64,000 nt of DNA from Pantanalinema sp. GTDB lineage: Bacteria; Cyanobacteriota; Sericytochromatia; S15B-MN24; UBA4093. Of this stretch, positions 19,587 through 29,215 are shown piece after piece (position 1 is the first letter of the stretch; the number at the start of each line of letters is the position of its first letter). The notes below the pieces were generated by a model. It made no database searches and had not been told where the DNA came from. It worked only from the letters and a program-made list of their open reading frames with translations. The stretch spans positions 1-64,000 of the forward strand of contig DATNQI010000090.1 in the NCBI GenBank assembly GCA_036704125.1, in the 5' to 3' direction. The position numbers and the translations under genes are program-made.

Positions 19587-19595
19587 TGGTATCAT
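19587..19595 (+). promoter_or_regulatory. Extended -10 promoter of the nif3-der-plsY-rsmA operon
   Basis: TGGTATCAT, 60 bases before the nif3-like ATG. Divergent from the lysA promoter. Confidence 0.6.
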
Positions 19596-19655
19596 GGGGC
19601 CTTGCCCGAATCCAGGCGCGCCTCGCGGCCGCTGCCACGCCGAAATCGAAAGCCC

Positions 19656-20752
19656 ATGCGCATCCGAGACATCCTTGCCCACCTCGAAGCCCTGGCCCCG
19701 CTCTCATACGCGGCCGGCTGGGACAACTGCGGCATGCAGTTCGGGGACCCCGATCGCCCCTGCACCGGCGTGCTGGTGACGGTGAACCCTTCGCTGGCCG
19801 CGGTGGAAGCCGCCGAGCGCGCGGGGGCGAACCTCGTCGTGGCCCACCACCCCCTGCTCTTCAAGGCGACCAAGAACCTCGACACGCGCAGGGAGCCCGG
19901 TCGCACCGTCGAGGCCCTCGCGAAGGCCGGCATCGCCTGCTACGCGGCCCACACCAACCTGGACGCCACCGCCTGCAACCATCACCTGGCGACCCTGTTC
20001 GGCCTGCCCCTGGACCGCATCCTCCAGGTCGAGGGCACAGAGGCCTGGTACAAGCTCGTCGCATGGGTCCCCACCGAGGCGGCGCCTGCACTGCTCGAGG
20101 CCCTCTGGGCGGCGGGCGCCGGCCGGATCGGCCCCTACGATCAGGCGTCCTTCCGCAGCGAGGGGACCGCGACCTTCCGTCCCCTCTCGGGCGCCAAGCC
20201 CGCCGTGGGGAGCGTCGGGGAGCGCCACCAGGGCCCCGAGACCCGGGTCGAGGTGCTGGTTCCCGCCAGGGTCCGAGGCGCCGTCCTGCGCGCCCTTCAC
20301 GAGGCGCACCCCTACGAGGTTCCGGCCTACGACGTGGTGAGGCTCGAGAACGGAGGGGAGCCCTACGGCATCGGCCTCTGGGGCGAGCTTCCGGAGCCCA
20401 TGACCGTCCAGGCCATCGCCGAGCGGGTCCAGGCTGCAATCAACCCGCGTAGCCTTCGCCTGGTGGGCGATCGCGCGCGCCTCGTGCGCCGGGTCGGAGT
20501 CTGCTCGGGCGCCGGCGGGGACCTCTTCGGAGCGGCCCTCGCCCAGGGCGTCGAGCTGTTCATCACCGGCGAGGTCCGCTACCACGCTGCCCTGGAGGCC
20601 GAGGCCCAGGGCCTCGCCATGCTCGAGGCGGGACACCAGGCGACCGAACAGCCGGTCGTCGCCTTCGTCGTCGATCACCTTAAGGCCCTCGTGCCAAACA
20701 CCGTTCCCATCACCGGCTTCGCCGAACCGGAGCCCTTCGAGGTACTGACCAA

Positions 20753-20756
<4 letters not shown>
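19656..20756 (+). CDS. NIF3-like dinuclear metal centre protein (YqfO type)
   Basis: 366 residues. N-terminal and C-terminal NIF3 halves with metal-binding motifs VVAHHPLLFK and AAHTNLDA (front) and GEVRYHAALEAEAQGLAMLEAGHQATEQ (back), interrupted by the CutA/PII-like insert (about 130-230: YKLVAWVPTEAAPALLEAL) typical of the YqfO form. Some members act as GTP cyclohydrolase I-like enzymes, but the general role is unsettled. ATG 19656 begins the family-conserved MRIRDILAHLEALAP. The stop overlaps der by ATGA. Confidence 0.92.
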
Positions 20757-22077
<1,321 letters not shown>

Positions 22078-22078
<1 letters not shown>

Positions 22079-22686
22079 TGAACGCGCCTGTGGTCGTGGT
22101 CGCGAGTGGGGCGCTTGCGACCTTCGTCTTCGGGTCGATCCCCTTCGCCCTGATCATCGGCCGCATCTTCTACGGGATCGACATCCGCGCCCACGGCTCA
22201 GGCAACGTGGGCGCGACCAACGTGGTGCGCGTGCTCGGCCGCGCGCCGGGCATCGCCTGCTTCGTGCTGGACTTCCTCAAAGGCTGCCTGCCCGTAGCCA
22301 TCGCGAGCGCCGCTCACCTGGACTGGTGGGTGCCCCTGCTGTTCGGGGTGCTCGCCATCCTCGGCCACAGCCGCTCGGTCTTCCTCGGCCTCAAGGGGGG
22401 CAAGTCGGTGGCCACCGGCGCCGGGGTCATCTTCGCCCTCTCGCCCTGGGTGGGGCTCGCGGTGCTCGGGGTCTGGGCGTCGGTCTTTTTTGCCGGCCGC
22501 ATCGTCTCGCTGGCCTCGATCGTGGCCGCGGCCTCGCTGCCCCTGTGGATGCTGATCTTCCGGCAAGCCTTGCCCTCCGTCCTCTTCGGCGTCGCGGCCG
22601 CCCTCTACATCGTCATCCGTCACCGCTCGAACATCGATCGCCTCCGCAAGGGCCAGGAGCCCCGGATGGCCGCAAGGAAACCATGA
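22078..22686 (+). CDS. plsY: Glycerol-3-phosphate acyltransferase PlsY
   Basis: 202 residues, about five membrane helices. Transfers acyl from acyl-phosphate to glycerol-3-phosphate, the first step of phospholipid synthesis. Conserved motifs GSGNVGATNVVRVLG, DFLKGCLPV, GHSRSVFLGLKGGKSVATGAG and IRHRSNIDRL are all present. Its ATG shares an A with the der stop (TGATG). Confidence 0.96.
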
Positions 22687-23525
22687 CCACTTCTTCGACC
22701 CCGGGCTTCCGTACCAAGAAGCGCTTCGGCCAGAACTTCCTCAAGGATCCCGCCGTCCCGGCGGCGATCGTCGAGGCCGCCGAGCTCACAAAGGCGGACA
22801 AGGTGCTCGAGATCGGCCCGGGCCAGGGTGCCTTGACCCGGGGGCTGCTCGAGGAGGCCGGCGAGGTGGTCGCCGTCGAGATCGACACGCGCCTGACGTC
22901 CACCCTGGAAGCCCTACAGGCCGAGCAACCTCACCTTCGCGTGGTGTGGGGGGACTTCCTGGCGACCAGCTTCGCCGAGCTCGGGCTGAGCGAGGCGGGC
23001 ACCAAGGTCGTCGCCAACATCCCCTACTACATCACCTCGCCCATTCTGCTCAAGCTGCTCCACAGCGAAACCATCGAGCGCGAGCCGCTCGAGTCGGTCG
23101 CGGAGTGGCCCGAGCGCATCATCCTGATGGTGCAGGAGGAAGTGGCGCGCCGCCTTCTGGCCAGACCCGGGACCAAGGACTACGGCTCGCTCTCCGTCAT
23201 CTGCCAGTACGCCGCTGAGATCACGCCGGTGATCCGCGTCCCGCGCAGCTCGTTCGTCCCGCGGCCGCAGGTCGACTCGATGGTCGTCATGCTCAAGCCC
23301 CGCAAGGTCGCTCCCATCGACGTGCCGGATCCCCGGCGGTTCTTCCAGGTGGTGCGCGGAGCCTTCGGGCTGCGTCGCAAGACCCTCGTGAACGCTCTCA
23401 AGGGGGCGGGATTCGAGCAGGCGAGACTGGAAGCGGCGTTCGCGGCGACGGGGATCGATCCGGCGCGACGCGGTGAGACGCTCAGCCTCGAGGAGTTCGC
23501 CGCGCTCTCGCGCGCCCTGCTGTAA
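22683..23525 (+). CDS. rsmA: 16S rRNA (adenine-N6,N6)-dimethyltransferase
   Basis: 280 residues. Dimethylates two adjacent adenines at the 3' end of 16S rRNA. Motifs: KKRFGQNFLKDP, EIGPGQGALT (SAM site, about 43-52), and NIPYYITSPIL (catalytic NIPY). Overlaps plsY by ATGA. It ends ten bases from the stop of the convergent BioY-like gene with no hairpin between, so read-through or antisense overlap is possible. Confidence 0.97.
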   Translation: MTTSSTPGFRTKKRFGQNFLKDPAVPAAIVEAAELTKADKVLEIGPGQGALTRGLLEEAGEVVAVEIDTRLTSTLEALQAEQPHLRVVWGDFLATSFAELGLSEAGTKVVANIPYYITSPILLKLLHSETIEREPLESVAEWPERIILMVQEEVARRLLARPGTKDYGSLSVICQYAAEITPVIRVPRSSFVPRPQVDSMVVMLKPRKVAPIDVPDPRRFFQVVRGAFGLRRKTLVNALKGAGFEQARLEAAFAATGIDPARRGETLSLEEFAALSRALL

Positions 23526-23534
23526 GGAAATTCG

Positions 23535-24329
23535 CTAGGATTCGGGGGGCTGCTTGGGCAAGGAAACGCGCTCGGGCGGCCCCTCGATCGCTTTCTGGCG
23601 CTTGGGAGCTTCGCCCAGCTTGATGCGATCGGGCGGTCCGGGCAGCTGGCGCTGGACGGGGATGGGCATGGTCGGCACCCGCTCCGGGGCGGGGGCGGGC
23701 AGGCTCTCGCGCACGGGCGGGGTCGCAATCGGCGCCGGGGTGAAGAGCGCGGTGAAGAAGTCTCCGACCGCTCCGCCCACGGCGAAGGGCAGCATGGCGA
23801 GCATCAGCCCGATGAGGGTCTGGGAGGCAGGCCAGGCGTGCGCCCCCCAGGCCGCCGGAACCGCGAGGTGGCCAGCGCCGATGATCTCGAACAGGGTCCC
23901 CACCCCGAGCACCAGCAGTTGCCCAGCCATCAACGCCTTCCAGCGACGCTTCAGCCCCCCGTGCGGCGCGAGCCGGGCGATCAGCCAGGCTGCGAACGGA
24001 AAGGTGATGAGGAAGGGGAAGCTCGGCGAACGCAGGTAGGCGAGGCCTCCCCCGTCGGCGAAGACCGGGACGCCGGCGAGGCCCAGAAGCAGGTAGGCCC
24101 CCTGGGCCGCGAACGCTCCGACGGGACCCAGGAAGGTACCAGCAGCCCCCAGCGCCATGGCCTGGGCGGATGTGGTATACAGACCGATGCTGAGGGCGCC
24201 AAAGGACCACGCCCTCATCGCGTTCGGCAGGTGCACCTCGCCGAACACCGCGTACGGCAAGGGAACCGCGACGTAGGTGCCGAGGGCGGTCAGGCTTGCG
24301 AATAAGGCCGTGCGGAGCAGCTTGAGCAA
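23535..24329 (-). CDS. BioY-like membrane protein (ECF-transporter substrate-binding type) with C-terminal extension
   Basis: 264 residues from TTG 24329, which has AGGGGA upstream and lies after the predicted transcription start; the ATG at 24377 is rejected for that reason. About six membrane helices. AYLLLGLAGVPVFADGGGLAYLRSPSFPFLITFPFAAWL resembles the BioY core, but the usual GPTGGYL sequence is replaced by SPSFPFL. A 65-residue Pro-rich charged tail follows. No EcfA or EcfT gene is nearby. It might move biotin or another small molecule, or be a diverged paralogue. Confidence 0.65.
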   Translation of the reverse strand: MLKLLRTALFASLTALGTYVAVPLPYAVFGEVHLPNAMRAWSFGALSIGLYTTSAQAMALGAAGTFLGPVGAFAAQGAYLLLGLAGVPVFADGGGLAYLRSPSFPFLITFPFAAWLIARLAPHGGLKRRWKALMAGQLLVLGVGTLFEIIGAGHLAVPAAWGAHAWPASQTLIGLMLAMLPFAVGGAVGDFFTALFTPAPIATPPVRESLPAPAPERVPTMPIPVQRQLPGPPDRIKLGEAPKRQKAIEGPPERVSLPKQPPES

Positions 24330-24365
24330 CAGGCATCCCCTGCGGTGTAGGCAGCGATCACCGCA

Positions 24366-24394
24366 ATTGTAGCCCATCGAGAGAGGGTTGGAAA
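24366..24394 (-). promoter_or_regulatory. Promoter of the BioY-like gene
   Basis: Minus-strand TTTCCA (-35), 17-base spacer, TACAAT (-10 at 24366-24371). Start of transcription is predicted near 24359. Confidence 0.6.
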
Positions 24395-24397
24395 CCA

Positions 24398-24919
24398 ATG
24401 CCGTCCGGACGGACCCACGATCGCATCACCTACCTCTTCGCCTTGCCCGCCGCATGGGCCGCCTACGCCTACGCCGGATCCCTGGTCCATGCGCTGCTCG
24501 CGGCGGCCGGGGTGCTGTTCGGCGGGCTCATGTTCGGGCCCGACCTGGACGTGAAGAGCGTCCAGTACTACCGCTGGGGGCCCCTGCGCTGGATCTGGTG
24601 GCCCTACCAGCGCATGTTCCGCCACCGATCCGTCTGGACCCACGGCGTGATCGCGAGCCTTGCCGTGCGGCTCGCCTACTTCACCCTGGTGGTGGCCGTG
24701 GCCGGAGCGATCGCCTACGCGCTCTTCGCCACCTACGTCCCGGGGCTCGACCTGCAGGGGATCCTCCCCCGGGATCTCTCGGGCGTAAGGCGCACGGATC
24801 CCGTCGGCCTCGGCGTGGCGCTCGCGGGGATCTGGCTCGGCGGGGCCCTTCACACCTGGGCGGACGTCAGCGTCTCGCTAGCGCGGCGCGCGTTCGGAAG
24901 GCGCCGAAGGCGGCGCTGA
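24398..24919 (+). CDS. DUF2227 family putative metal-binding membrane protein
   Basis: 173 residues. N-terminal MPSGRTHDRITYL with a conserved His-Asp pair, FGPDLDVKSVQYYRWGPLRWIWWPYQRMFRHRSVWTHG with further Asp and His residues, then two membrane helices and GALHTWAD. These are the hallmarks of DUF2227, common in cyanobacteria and resembling YdjM-like metal-dependent membrane hydrolases. Function unknown. GAGAGGG precedes the ATG. Confidence 0.85.
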   Translation: MPSGRTHDRITYLFALPAAWAAYAYAGSLVHALLAAAGVLFGGLMFGPDLDVKSVQYYRWGPLRWIWWPYQRMFRHRSVWTHGVIASLAVRLAYFTLVVAVAGAIAYALFATYVPGLDLQGILPRDLSGVRRTDPVGLGVALAGIWLGGALHTWADVSVSLARRAFGRRRRRR

Positions 24920-24957
24920 AGCCGCCCATCCGGTACCGCGGCGATCGGCTCGTAAGT

Positions 24958-24986
24958 TTGACATTGCCTAGGTCGCTGCCTATACT
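24958..24986 (+). promoter_or_regulatory. Strong sigma70-type promoter of secDF
   Basis: Consensus TTGACA (24958-24963), 17-base spacer, TATACT (24981-24986). Transcription should start near 24993, giving a leader of about 110 bases. The rest of the gap (24987-25103) shows no other gene or hairpin of note. Confidence 0.85.
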
Positions 24987-25103
24987 GCTAAAGACTTTTT
25001 AGGCTCGTTTTCGAGCGTTCTTAGTCCACTTCATCCCGGTCGGTCGCAGCCTGTACCCACCCGTCACCGGCGTGAGGCCTGACATCCTTTAGGAGGCGAA
25101 TCG

Positions 25104-26393
25104 TTGAGCCCTAGGAAACTCCTGCTCCTGGTCGTGGTGCTCCTCACCCTCGGGGCGCTCTACGTGATCCAGGACGAGAAGCAATTCCCGACCAAGTACG
25201 GCCTGGACATCCAGGGCGGCATGCACCTTGTCCTCGAGGCAAAGGACACCGAGAAGATCAAGGTCACCCCCGAGGTCATGCAGAGCGTGATCGCCGTCGT
25301 GCGCAATCGGGTGGACGCCACCGGCGTCAACGAGCCCGTCATCCAGCGCAAGGGCGATCGCCAGGTCGTCGTCGAGCTCGCCGGCGTCAAGGACCCCGAC
25401 GCGGCCCGCGAGCTGCTGGGCAAGACGGCCCACCTCACGTTCTGGGAGCTGCCCGCCGGCGTCCAGGCGCCCATGACGGCCAGCGGCAGCCAGCCTGCCT
25501 GGGTCAAGACCCCGCTGGACGGCGCGATGCTCACCGAGGCCAAGGCCGAGCCCAGCCCGCAGGGCGGCTGGCAGATCGCCATCAAGTTCAACAGCGAGGG
25601 TGCCAAGCTCTTCGGCGAGATCTCGAGCCGCAACGTCGGCAAGCCCGTCGCCATCCGGCTCGACGACACCGAGGTCTCGGCCCCGCGCATCGAGGGCCCC
25701 ATCCTCGGCGGCTCGGCCCAGATCACCGGCAGCTTCGACGCCAAGTCGGCGCAGATGCTCGCCGTCCAGCTCAAGGCGGGCTCGCTGCCCGTGCCCCTCG
25801 AGGAGGTCGAGACCCGCACCGTCGGCCCGACCCTCGGCCAGGACACCGTCAAGGCCTCGGTGACCGCCGGCATCATCGGCTTCGCTCTGGTCGCCCTGTT
25901 CATGCTCGCCTACTATCGCCTGCCCGGCCTGGTCGCGGACATCAGCCTCGCGATCTACGCGGTGCTGGTCTTCGCCATCTTCAAGCTGATCCCCGTCACC
26001 CTGACGGTGCCCGGCATCGCGGGCTTCATCCTCTCGATCGGCATGGCGGTCGACGCCAACGTGCTCATCTTCGAGCGCACCAAGGAGGAGCTCAAGAACG
26101 GCCGCGGCCTCTACTCGGCCATCGAGATCGGCTTCAAGCGAGCCTTCACCTCGATCTTCGACTCCAACTCGACCACCCTGCTCACCTGCGCCATCCTCTA
26201 CTACTTCGGAAGCGGCCTGGTTCGCGGCTTCGCGCTCACGCTCGCCATCGGCGTCATCGTGTCGCTCTTCACCGCGATCACCGTCAGCCGCGCCCTCCTG
26301 CACGCCCTGCTCGAAGGCGGCGGCAAGGGGCTGAAGTCGCCGGTCTACTTCGGCGTCAAGCTGCCTGAGACCGCCACGAAGAAGGCTAGCTAG
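25104..26393 (+). CDS. secD: Protein translocase subunit SecD
   Basis: 429 residues from TTG 25104 with AGGAGGCGA upstream. Six-helix RND-type subunit that uses the proton gradient to help pull proteins through SecYEG. Signatures: YGLDIQGGMHLVLEA, the periplasmic P1 region, and the helix-4 motif IAGFILSIGMAVDANVLIFERTKEEL; ALTLAIGVIVSLFTAITVSR near the end. A short P1 domain compared with E. coli SecD. Nine bases before secF. Confidence 0.97.
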   Translation: MSPRKLLLLVVVLLTLGALYVIQDEKQFPTKYGLDIQGGMHLVLEAKDTEKIKVTPEVMQSVIAVVRNRVDATGVNEPVIQRKGDRQVVVELAGVKDPDAARELLGKTAHLTFWELPAGVQAPMTASGSQPAWVKTPLDGAMLTEAKAEPSPQGGWQIAIKFNSEGAKLFGEISSRNVGKPVAIRLDDTEVSAPRIEGPILGGSAQITGSFDAKSAQMLAVQLKAGSLPVPLEEVETRTVGPTLGQDTVKASVTAGIIGFALVALFMLAYYRLPGLVADISLAIYAVLVFAIFKLIPVTLTVPGIAGFILSIGMAVDANVLIFERTKEELKNGRGLYSAIEIGFKRAFTSIFDSNSTTLLTCAILYYFGSGLVRGFALTLAIGVIVSLFTAITVSRALLHALLEGGGKGLKSPVYFGVKLPETATKKAS

Positions 26394-26401
26394 GAGGAAC
26401 C

Positions 26402-27361
26402 ATGGCAACCAACGAGAACATCCAGACGGAAAAGCACGCCCTCGACGTCATGGGCCACAAGGGCCTCTGGTTCGGCGTCTCCATCGCCATCCTGATCCCC
26501 TGCATCATCGCGATCGCCATCTGCTTCCAGCGCTTCGGAGCGCCGGTCAAGCTCGGCATCGACTTCACCGGCGGCACGCTCATGGAGGTCACCTTCGACC
26601 AGCCCGAGAAGATCGAGGCCGTGCGCGGGGTCTTCGAGAAGCAGGCCATCGAGCCGCACATCACCGCCGCGACCGACGAGAAGACGTTCAGCATCCGCAC
26701 CCCCTACCTCGACAAGGACAAGTCCCTGTCGCTGAAGGAAGACCTTCGCAAGGTCGGTAGCTTCAACGAGCCGCACTTCCGGCTCGAGTCGGTCGGTCCC
26801 ACCATCGGCAAGGAGCTGCTGCGCAACGCCGCCATGGCGCTTGGCTTCGGCATCCTCGGCATCCTGCTGTACATCACCTTCCGCTACCAGTTCGACTTCG
26901 CCCTCTCGGCCATCATCGCCATGGTCCACGACGGCGTCATCATGCTCGGCACCTTCGCCATCTTCAGCCTGGTGCTCGGCGCCGAGGCCGACGGTCTTTT
27001 GGTGGTCGCGATCCTGACGATCATGGGCTTCTCGGTCCACGACACCATCGTCATCTTCGACCGCTTCCGGGAGAACCTCAAGTTTGCCAAGAAGGGCGAC
27101 ACCTTCGGCCAGATCGCCAACGCCAGCGTCAACCAGACCCTGGCGCGCTCCATCAACACCTCGCTGACCCTGGTGCTGACGCTGCTGCCCCTGGTGATCC
27201 TCGGCGGCCACACCATCTTCTTCTTCACCCTGACCATGCTGATCGGCGTGGTGATCGGCGCCTACTCGTCGATCTTCAACGCCGGCCCCATCCTCGTGCT
27301 CCTGCGCGAGCGGGGCAACAAGCCCAACGGCGCCCAGACCGCGGCCAAGACCACGGCCTAG
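26402..27361 (+). CDS. secF: Protein translocase subunit SecF
   Basis: 319 residues; partner of SecD. LGIDFTGGTLMEVTF, GPTIGKELLRNAAMAL and the helix-4 motif TIMGFSVHDTIVIFDRFREN are diagnostic. AGGAGG upstream. Ends before an intrinsic terminator. Confidence 0.97.
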   Translation: MATNENIQTEKHALDVMGHKGLWFGVSIAILIPCIIAIAICFQRFGAPVKLGIDFTGGTLMEVTFDQPEKIEAVRGVFEKQAIEPHITAATDEKTFSIRTPYLDKDKSLSLKEDLRKVGSFNEPHFRLESVGPTIGKELLRNAAMALGFGILGILLYITFRYQFDFALSAIIAMVHDGVIMLGTFAIFSLVLGAEADGLLVVAILTIMGFSVHDTIVIFDRFRENLKFAKKGDTFGQIANASVNQTLARSINTSLTLVLTLLPLVILGGHTIFFFTLTMLIGVVIGAYSSIFNAGPILVLLRERGNKPNGAQTAAKTTA

Positions 27362-27376
27362 CCACCGTCGCTTTTC

Positions 27377-27407
27377 AGCCCCTCGCCCCTCCGGGCGAGG
27401 GGCTTTC
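27377..27407 (+). terminator. Terminator of secDF
   Basis: Twelve-base stem (27377-27388 with 27393-27404, four-base loop) followed by TTCGCTT; the T-run is short. Confidence 0.75.
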
Positions 27408-27422
27408 GCTTGCCGATATCGC

Positions 27423-27435
27423 TTAACCGCGTTAA
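27423..27435 (+). promoter_or_regulatory. TTAACCGCGTTAA palindrome upstream of mrp
   Basis: Arms TTAAC and GTTAA around a 3-base centre, followed by A/T-rich TATTTAT. It differs at one base from TAACCGCATTAA upstream of the CDF metal exporter (10982-10993), so both genes may answer the same regulator. Confidence 0.45.
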
Positions 27436-27478
27436 TATTTATCCATTGGAATCACCGACATAGGAGGCCTCTCCCGCC

Positions 27479-28549
27479 ATGGCAACGGCAGAACAAGTCA
27501 TCAAAGCCCTCTCGACGGTCAACGACCCCGAGCTTCACAAGGACCTCGTCACGCTCAAGATGATCGACGAGGTGGAGGTCGAGGGCGGCGTCGCGCGCTT
27601 CAAGGTCATCCTCACCACCCCGGCATGCCCGCTCAAGGGCAAGATCGAGGCCGACTGCGTCGAGGCGGTCAAGCGCCTGGTCCCTGGCATCACCGACGTG
27701 GAGATCACATGGGGCGCGAGCGTGCCCGTCTCCCTCCAGCCCTCGGCCGTGCCCGGCATCAAGCATGCGATCGCCATCGGCTCGGGCAAGGGGGGGGTCG
27801 GCAAGTCGACCGTGACCCTCAACCTCGCCCTGGCCCTCGCCGAGACCGGCGCCAAGGTCGGCGTGCTGGATGCGGACATCTACGGCCCGTCGATCCCCCT
27901 GATGATGGGCGTCAACGAGAAGCCCTACATCTTGGACGGCAAGATCCTGCCCCTCGAGAAGTACGGCATCAAGCTGATGTCAATGGGCTTCTTGCTCAAG
28001 AGCCCCGAGGACCCCGTGATCTGGCGCGGGCCCATGCTCGCGGGGGTGCTCCAGCAGTTCGTGCGCGACGTCAGCTGGGGCGACCTCGACTACCTCCTGA
28101 TCGACCTGCCCCCCGGCACCGGCGACGTGCCCCTGAGCCTCAGCCAGCAGATCCCGCTGTCCGGGGTGGCCATCGTCATCACCCCCCAGCCGGTGGCCCA
28201 GCAGATCGGCATGAAGAGCCTCAGGATGTTCCAGCAGCTGCCCGCGCAGGTGCCCATCCTCGGGATCATCGAGAACATGAGCACCTTCGTCTGCCCCAAC
28301 TGCGACCATTCGACCCCCATCTTCTCGACCGGCGGCGGCGCCCGGACCAGCGAGCTCACGAGCCTGCCCCTGCTCGGCGAGATCCCGCTCGATCCCAAGA
28401 TCCGCGCGGGCGGGGACGAGGGCAAGCCGGTGTTCGTCGCCGAGCCCCAGTCGCCCCAGGCCGAGGCCTTCCGTACGATCGCCCGCCACATGGCCGGCCA
28501 GGTCTCGGTCCGCCACTTCGCGCGGCTCGAGCTGCCGGTGCTCGGCTAG
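27479..28549 (+). CDS. mrp: Mrp/NBP35-type Fe-S cluster carrier P-loop ATPase
   Basis: 356 residues. N-terminal MIP18/DUF59 domain (1-80: LSTVNDPELHKDLVTLKMIDEV), then the deviant Walker A GSGKGGVGKST (101-111), DADIYGPSIP, LLIDLPPGTGD, and the FVCPNC motif (about 270), whose Cys pair holds a bridging [4Fe-4S] cluster in the dimer. It delivers Fe-S clusters to apoproteins in the cytoplasm. AGGAGG upstream. Followed 18 bases later by a MarR-type regulator. Confidence 0.95.
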   Translation: MATAEQVIKALSTVNDPELHKDLVTLKMIDEVEVEGGVARFKVILTTPACPLKGKIEADCVEAVKRLVPGITDVEITWGASVPVSLQPSAVPGIKHAIAIGSGKGGVGKSTVTLNLALALAETGAKVGVLDADIYGPSIPLMMGVNEKPYILDGKILPLEKYGIKLMSMGFLLKSPEDPVIWRGPMLAGVLQQFVRDVSWGDLDYLLIDLPPGTGDVPLSLSQQIPLSGVAIVITPQPVAQQIGMKSLRMFQQLPAQVPILGIIENMSTFVCPNCDHSTPIFSTGGGARTSELTSLPLLGEIPLDPKIRAGGDEGKPVFVAEPQSPQAEAFRTIARHMAGQVSVRHFARLELPVLG

Positions 28550-28567
28550 CCTCGAGGATCGACGCCC

Positions 28568-29122
28568 ATGAAAGACCTGCTGCTGCGTGACGCCGAGACG
28601 CTTTTCGCCCTGTTCGGCGATCTGGTCCACCAGGTGCTCGTGACCGAGCGCCTGGGCGAGGTCTCCGACCACGACATCACGCACGCGCAGGTCGAGGCGA
28701 TCCAGTTCCTGTCGCGCCACGACCCCAACTGCGTGGGGGATCTGGCCTCGGGCCTCGGCATCAGCTACCCGGCCGCCACCAAGGCCGTGGACAGGCTGGT
28801 GCTCAAGGGCCTCGTCACCCGGCGCGAGGGCGAGCGCGATCGCCGCCAGTCGGAGCTCGCCCTCACCCCCGAGGGCAAGGAGCTGGTCGAGGCCCTCAAG
28901 GTCGCGCGCCGCGAGCGCCTCGAGGCGATCCTTTCGCGCATGTCCGCCGAGGACCAGAAGGCCATGCTGCGCGGCCTCAAGGGCTTCATCACGGCGACCT
29001 TCATGACCGACAAGGCCCTCATCGCCGGGACCTGCCAGCGCTGCGGGGACGATTGCTTCAAGGACTGCGTCGTCAACCAGTCCCATCTCGCCTTTCTGGG
29101 GACCGAGATCGAGCGCACTTGA
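28568..29122 (+). CDS. MarR-family regulator with a C-terminal four-cysteine motif
   Basis: 184 residues. The first about 145 are a MarR winged helix (THAQVEAIQFLSRHDPNCVGDLASGLGISYPAATKAVDRLVLKGLVTRREGERDRRQSELALTPEG). The tail contains CQRCGDDCFKDC: Cys 156, 159, 163 and 167 (C-x2-C-x3-C-x3-C), which could bind an Fe-S cluster or zinc. Directly follows mrp, so it is probably an Fe-S or redox sensor controlling this locus; this is inference. Ends inside the promoter of the next gene. Confidence 0.88.
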   Translation: MKDLLLRDAETLFALFGDLVHQVLVTERLGEVSDHDITHAQVEAIQFLSRHDPNCVGDLASGLGISYPAATKAVDRLVLKGLVTRREGERDRRQSELALTPEGKELVEALKVARRERLEAILSRMSAEDQKAMLRGLKGFITATFMTDKALIAGTCQRCGDDCFKDCVVNQSHLAFLGTEIERT

Positions 29123-29123
29123 C

Positions 29124-29152
29124 TTTACGCTGCTTGCTCGGCAGGGTACAAT
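29124..29152 (+). promoter_or_regulatory. Promoter of the LpxB-like gene
   Basis: TTTACG (29124-29129), 17-base spacer, TACAAT (29147-29152). Confidence 0.55.
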
Positions 29153-29215
29153 CGACCCGGAACCAAGGGCCATCGGTCGTTTCAGCCGATTCTTGCCCGC
29201 TGCAGGGAAGGGACG

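Noticed and set aside
24329-24377. ATG 24377 as start of the BioY-like gene
   Set aside because: The predicted transcription start (about 24359) lies after it, and the TTG at 24329 has the ribosome site.
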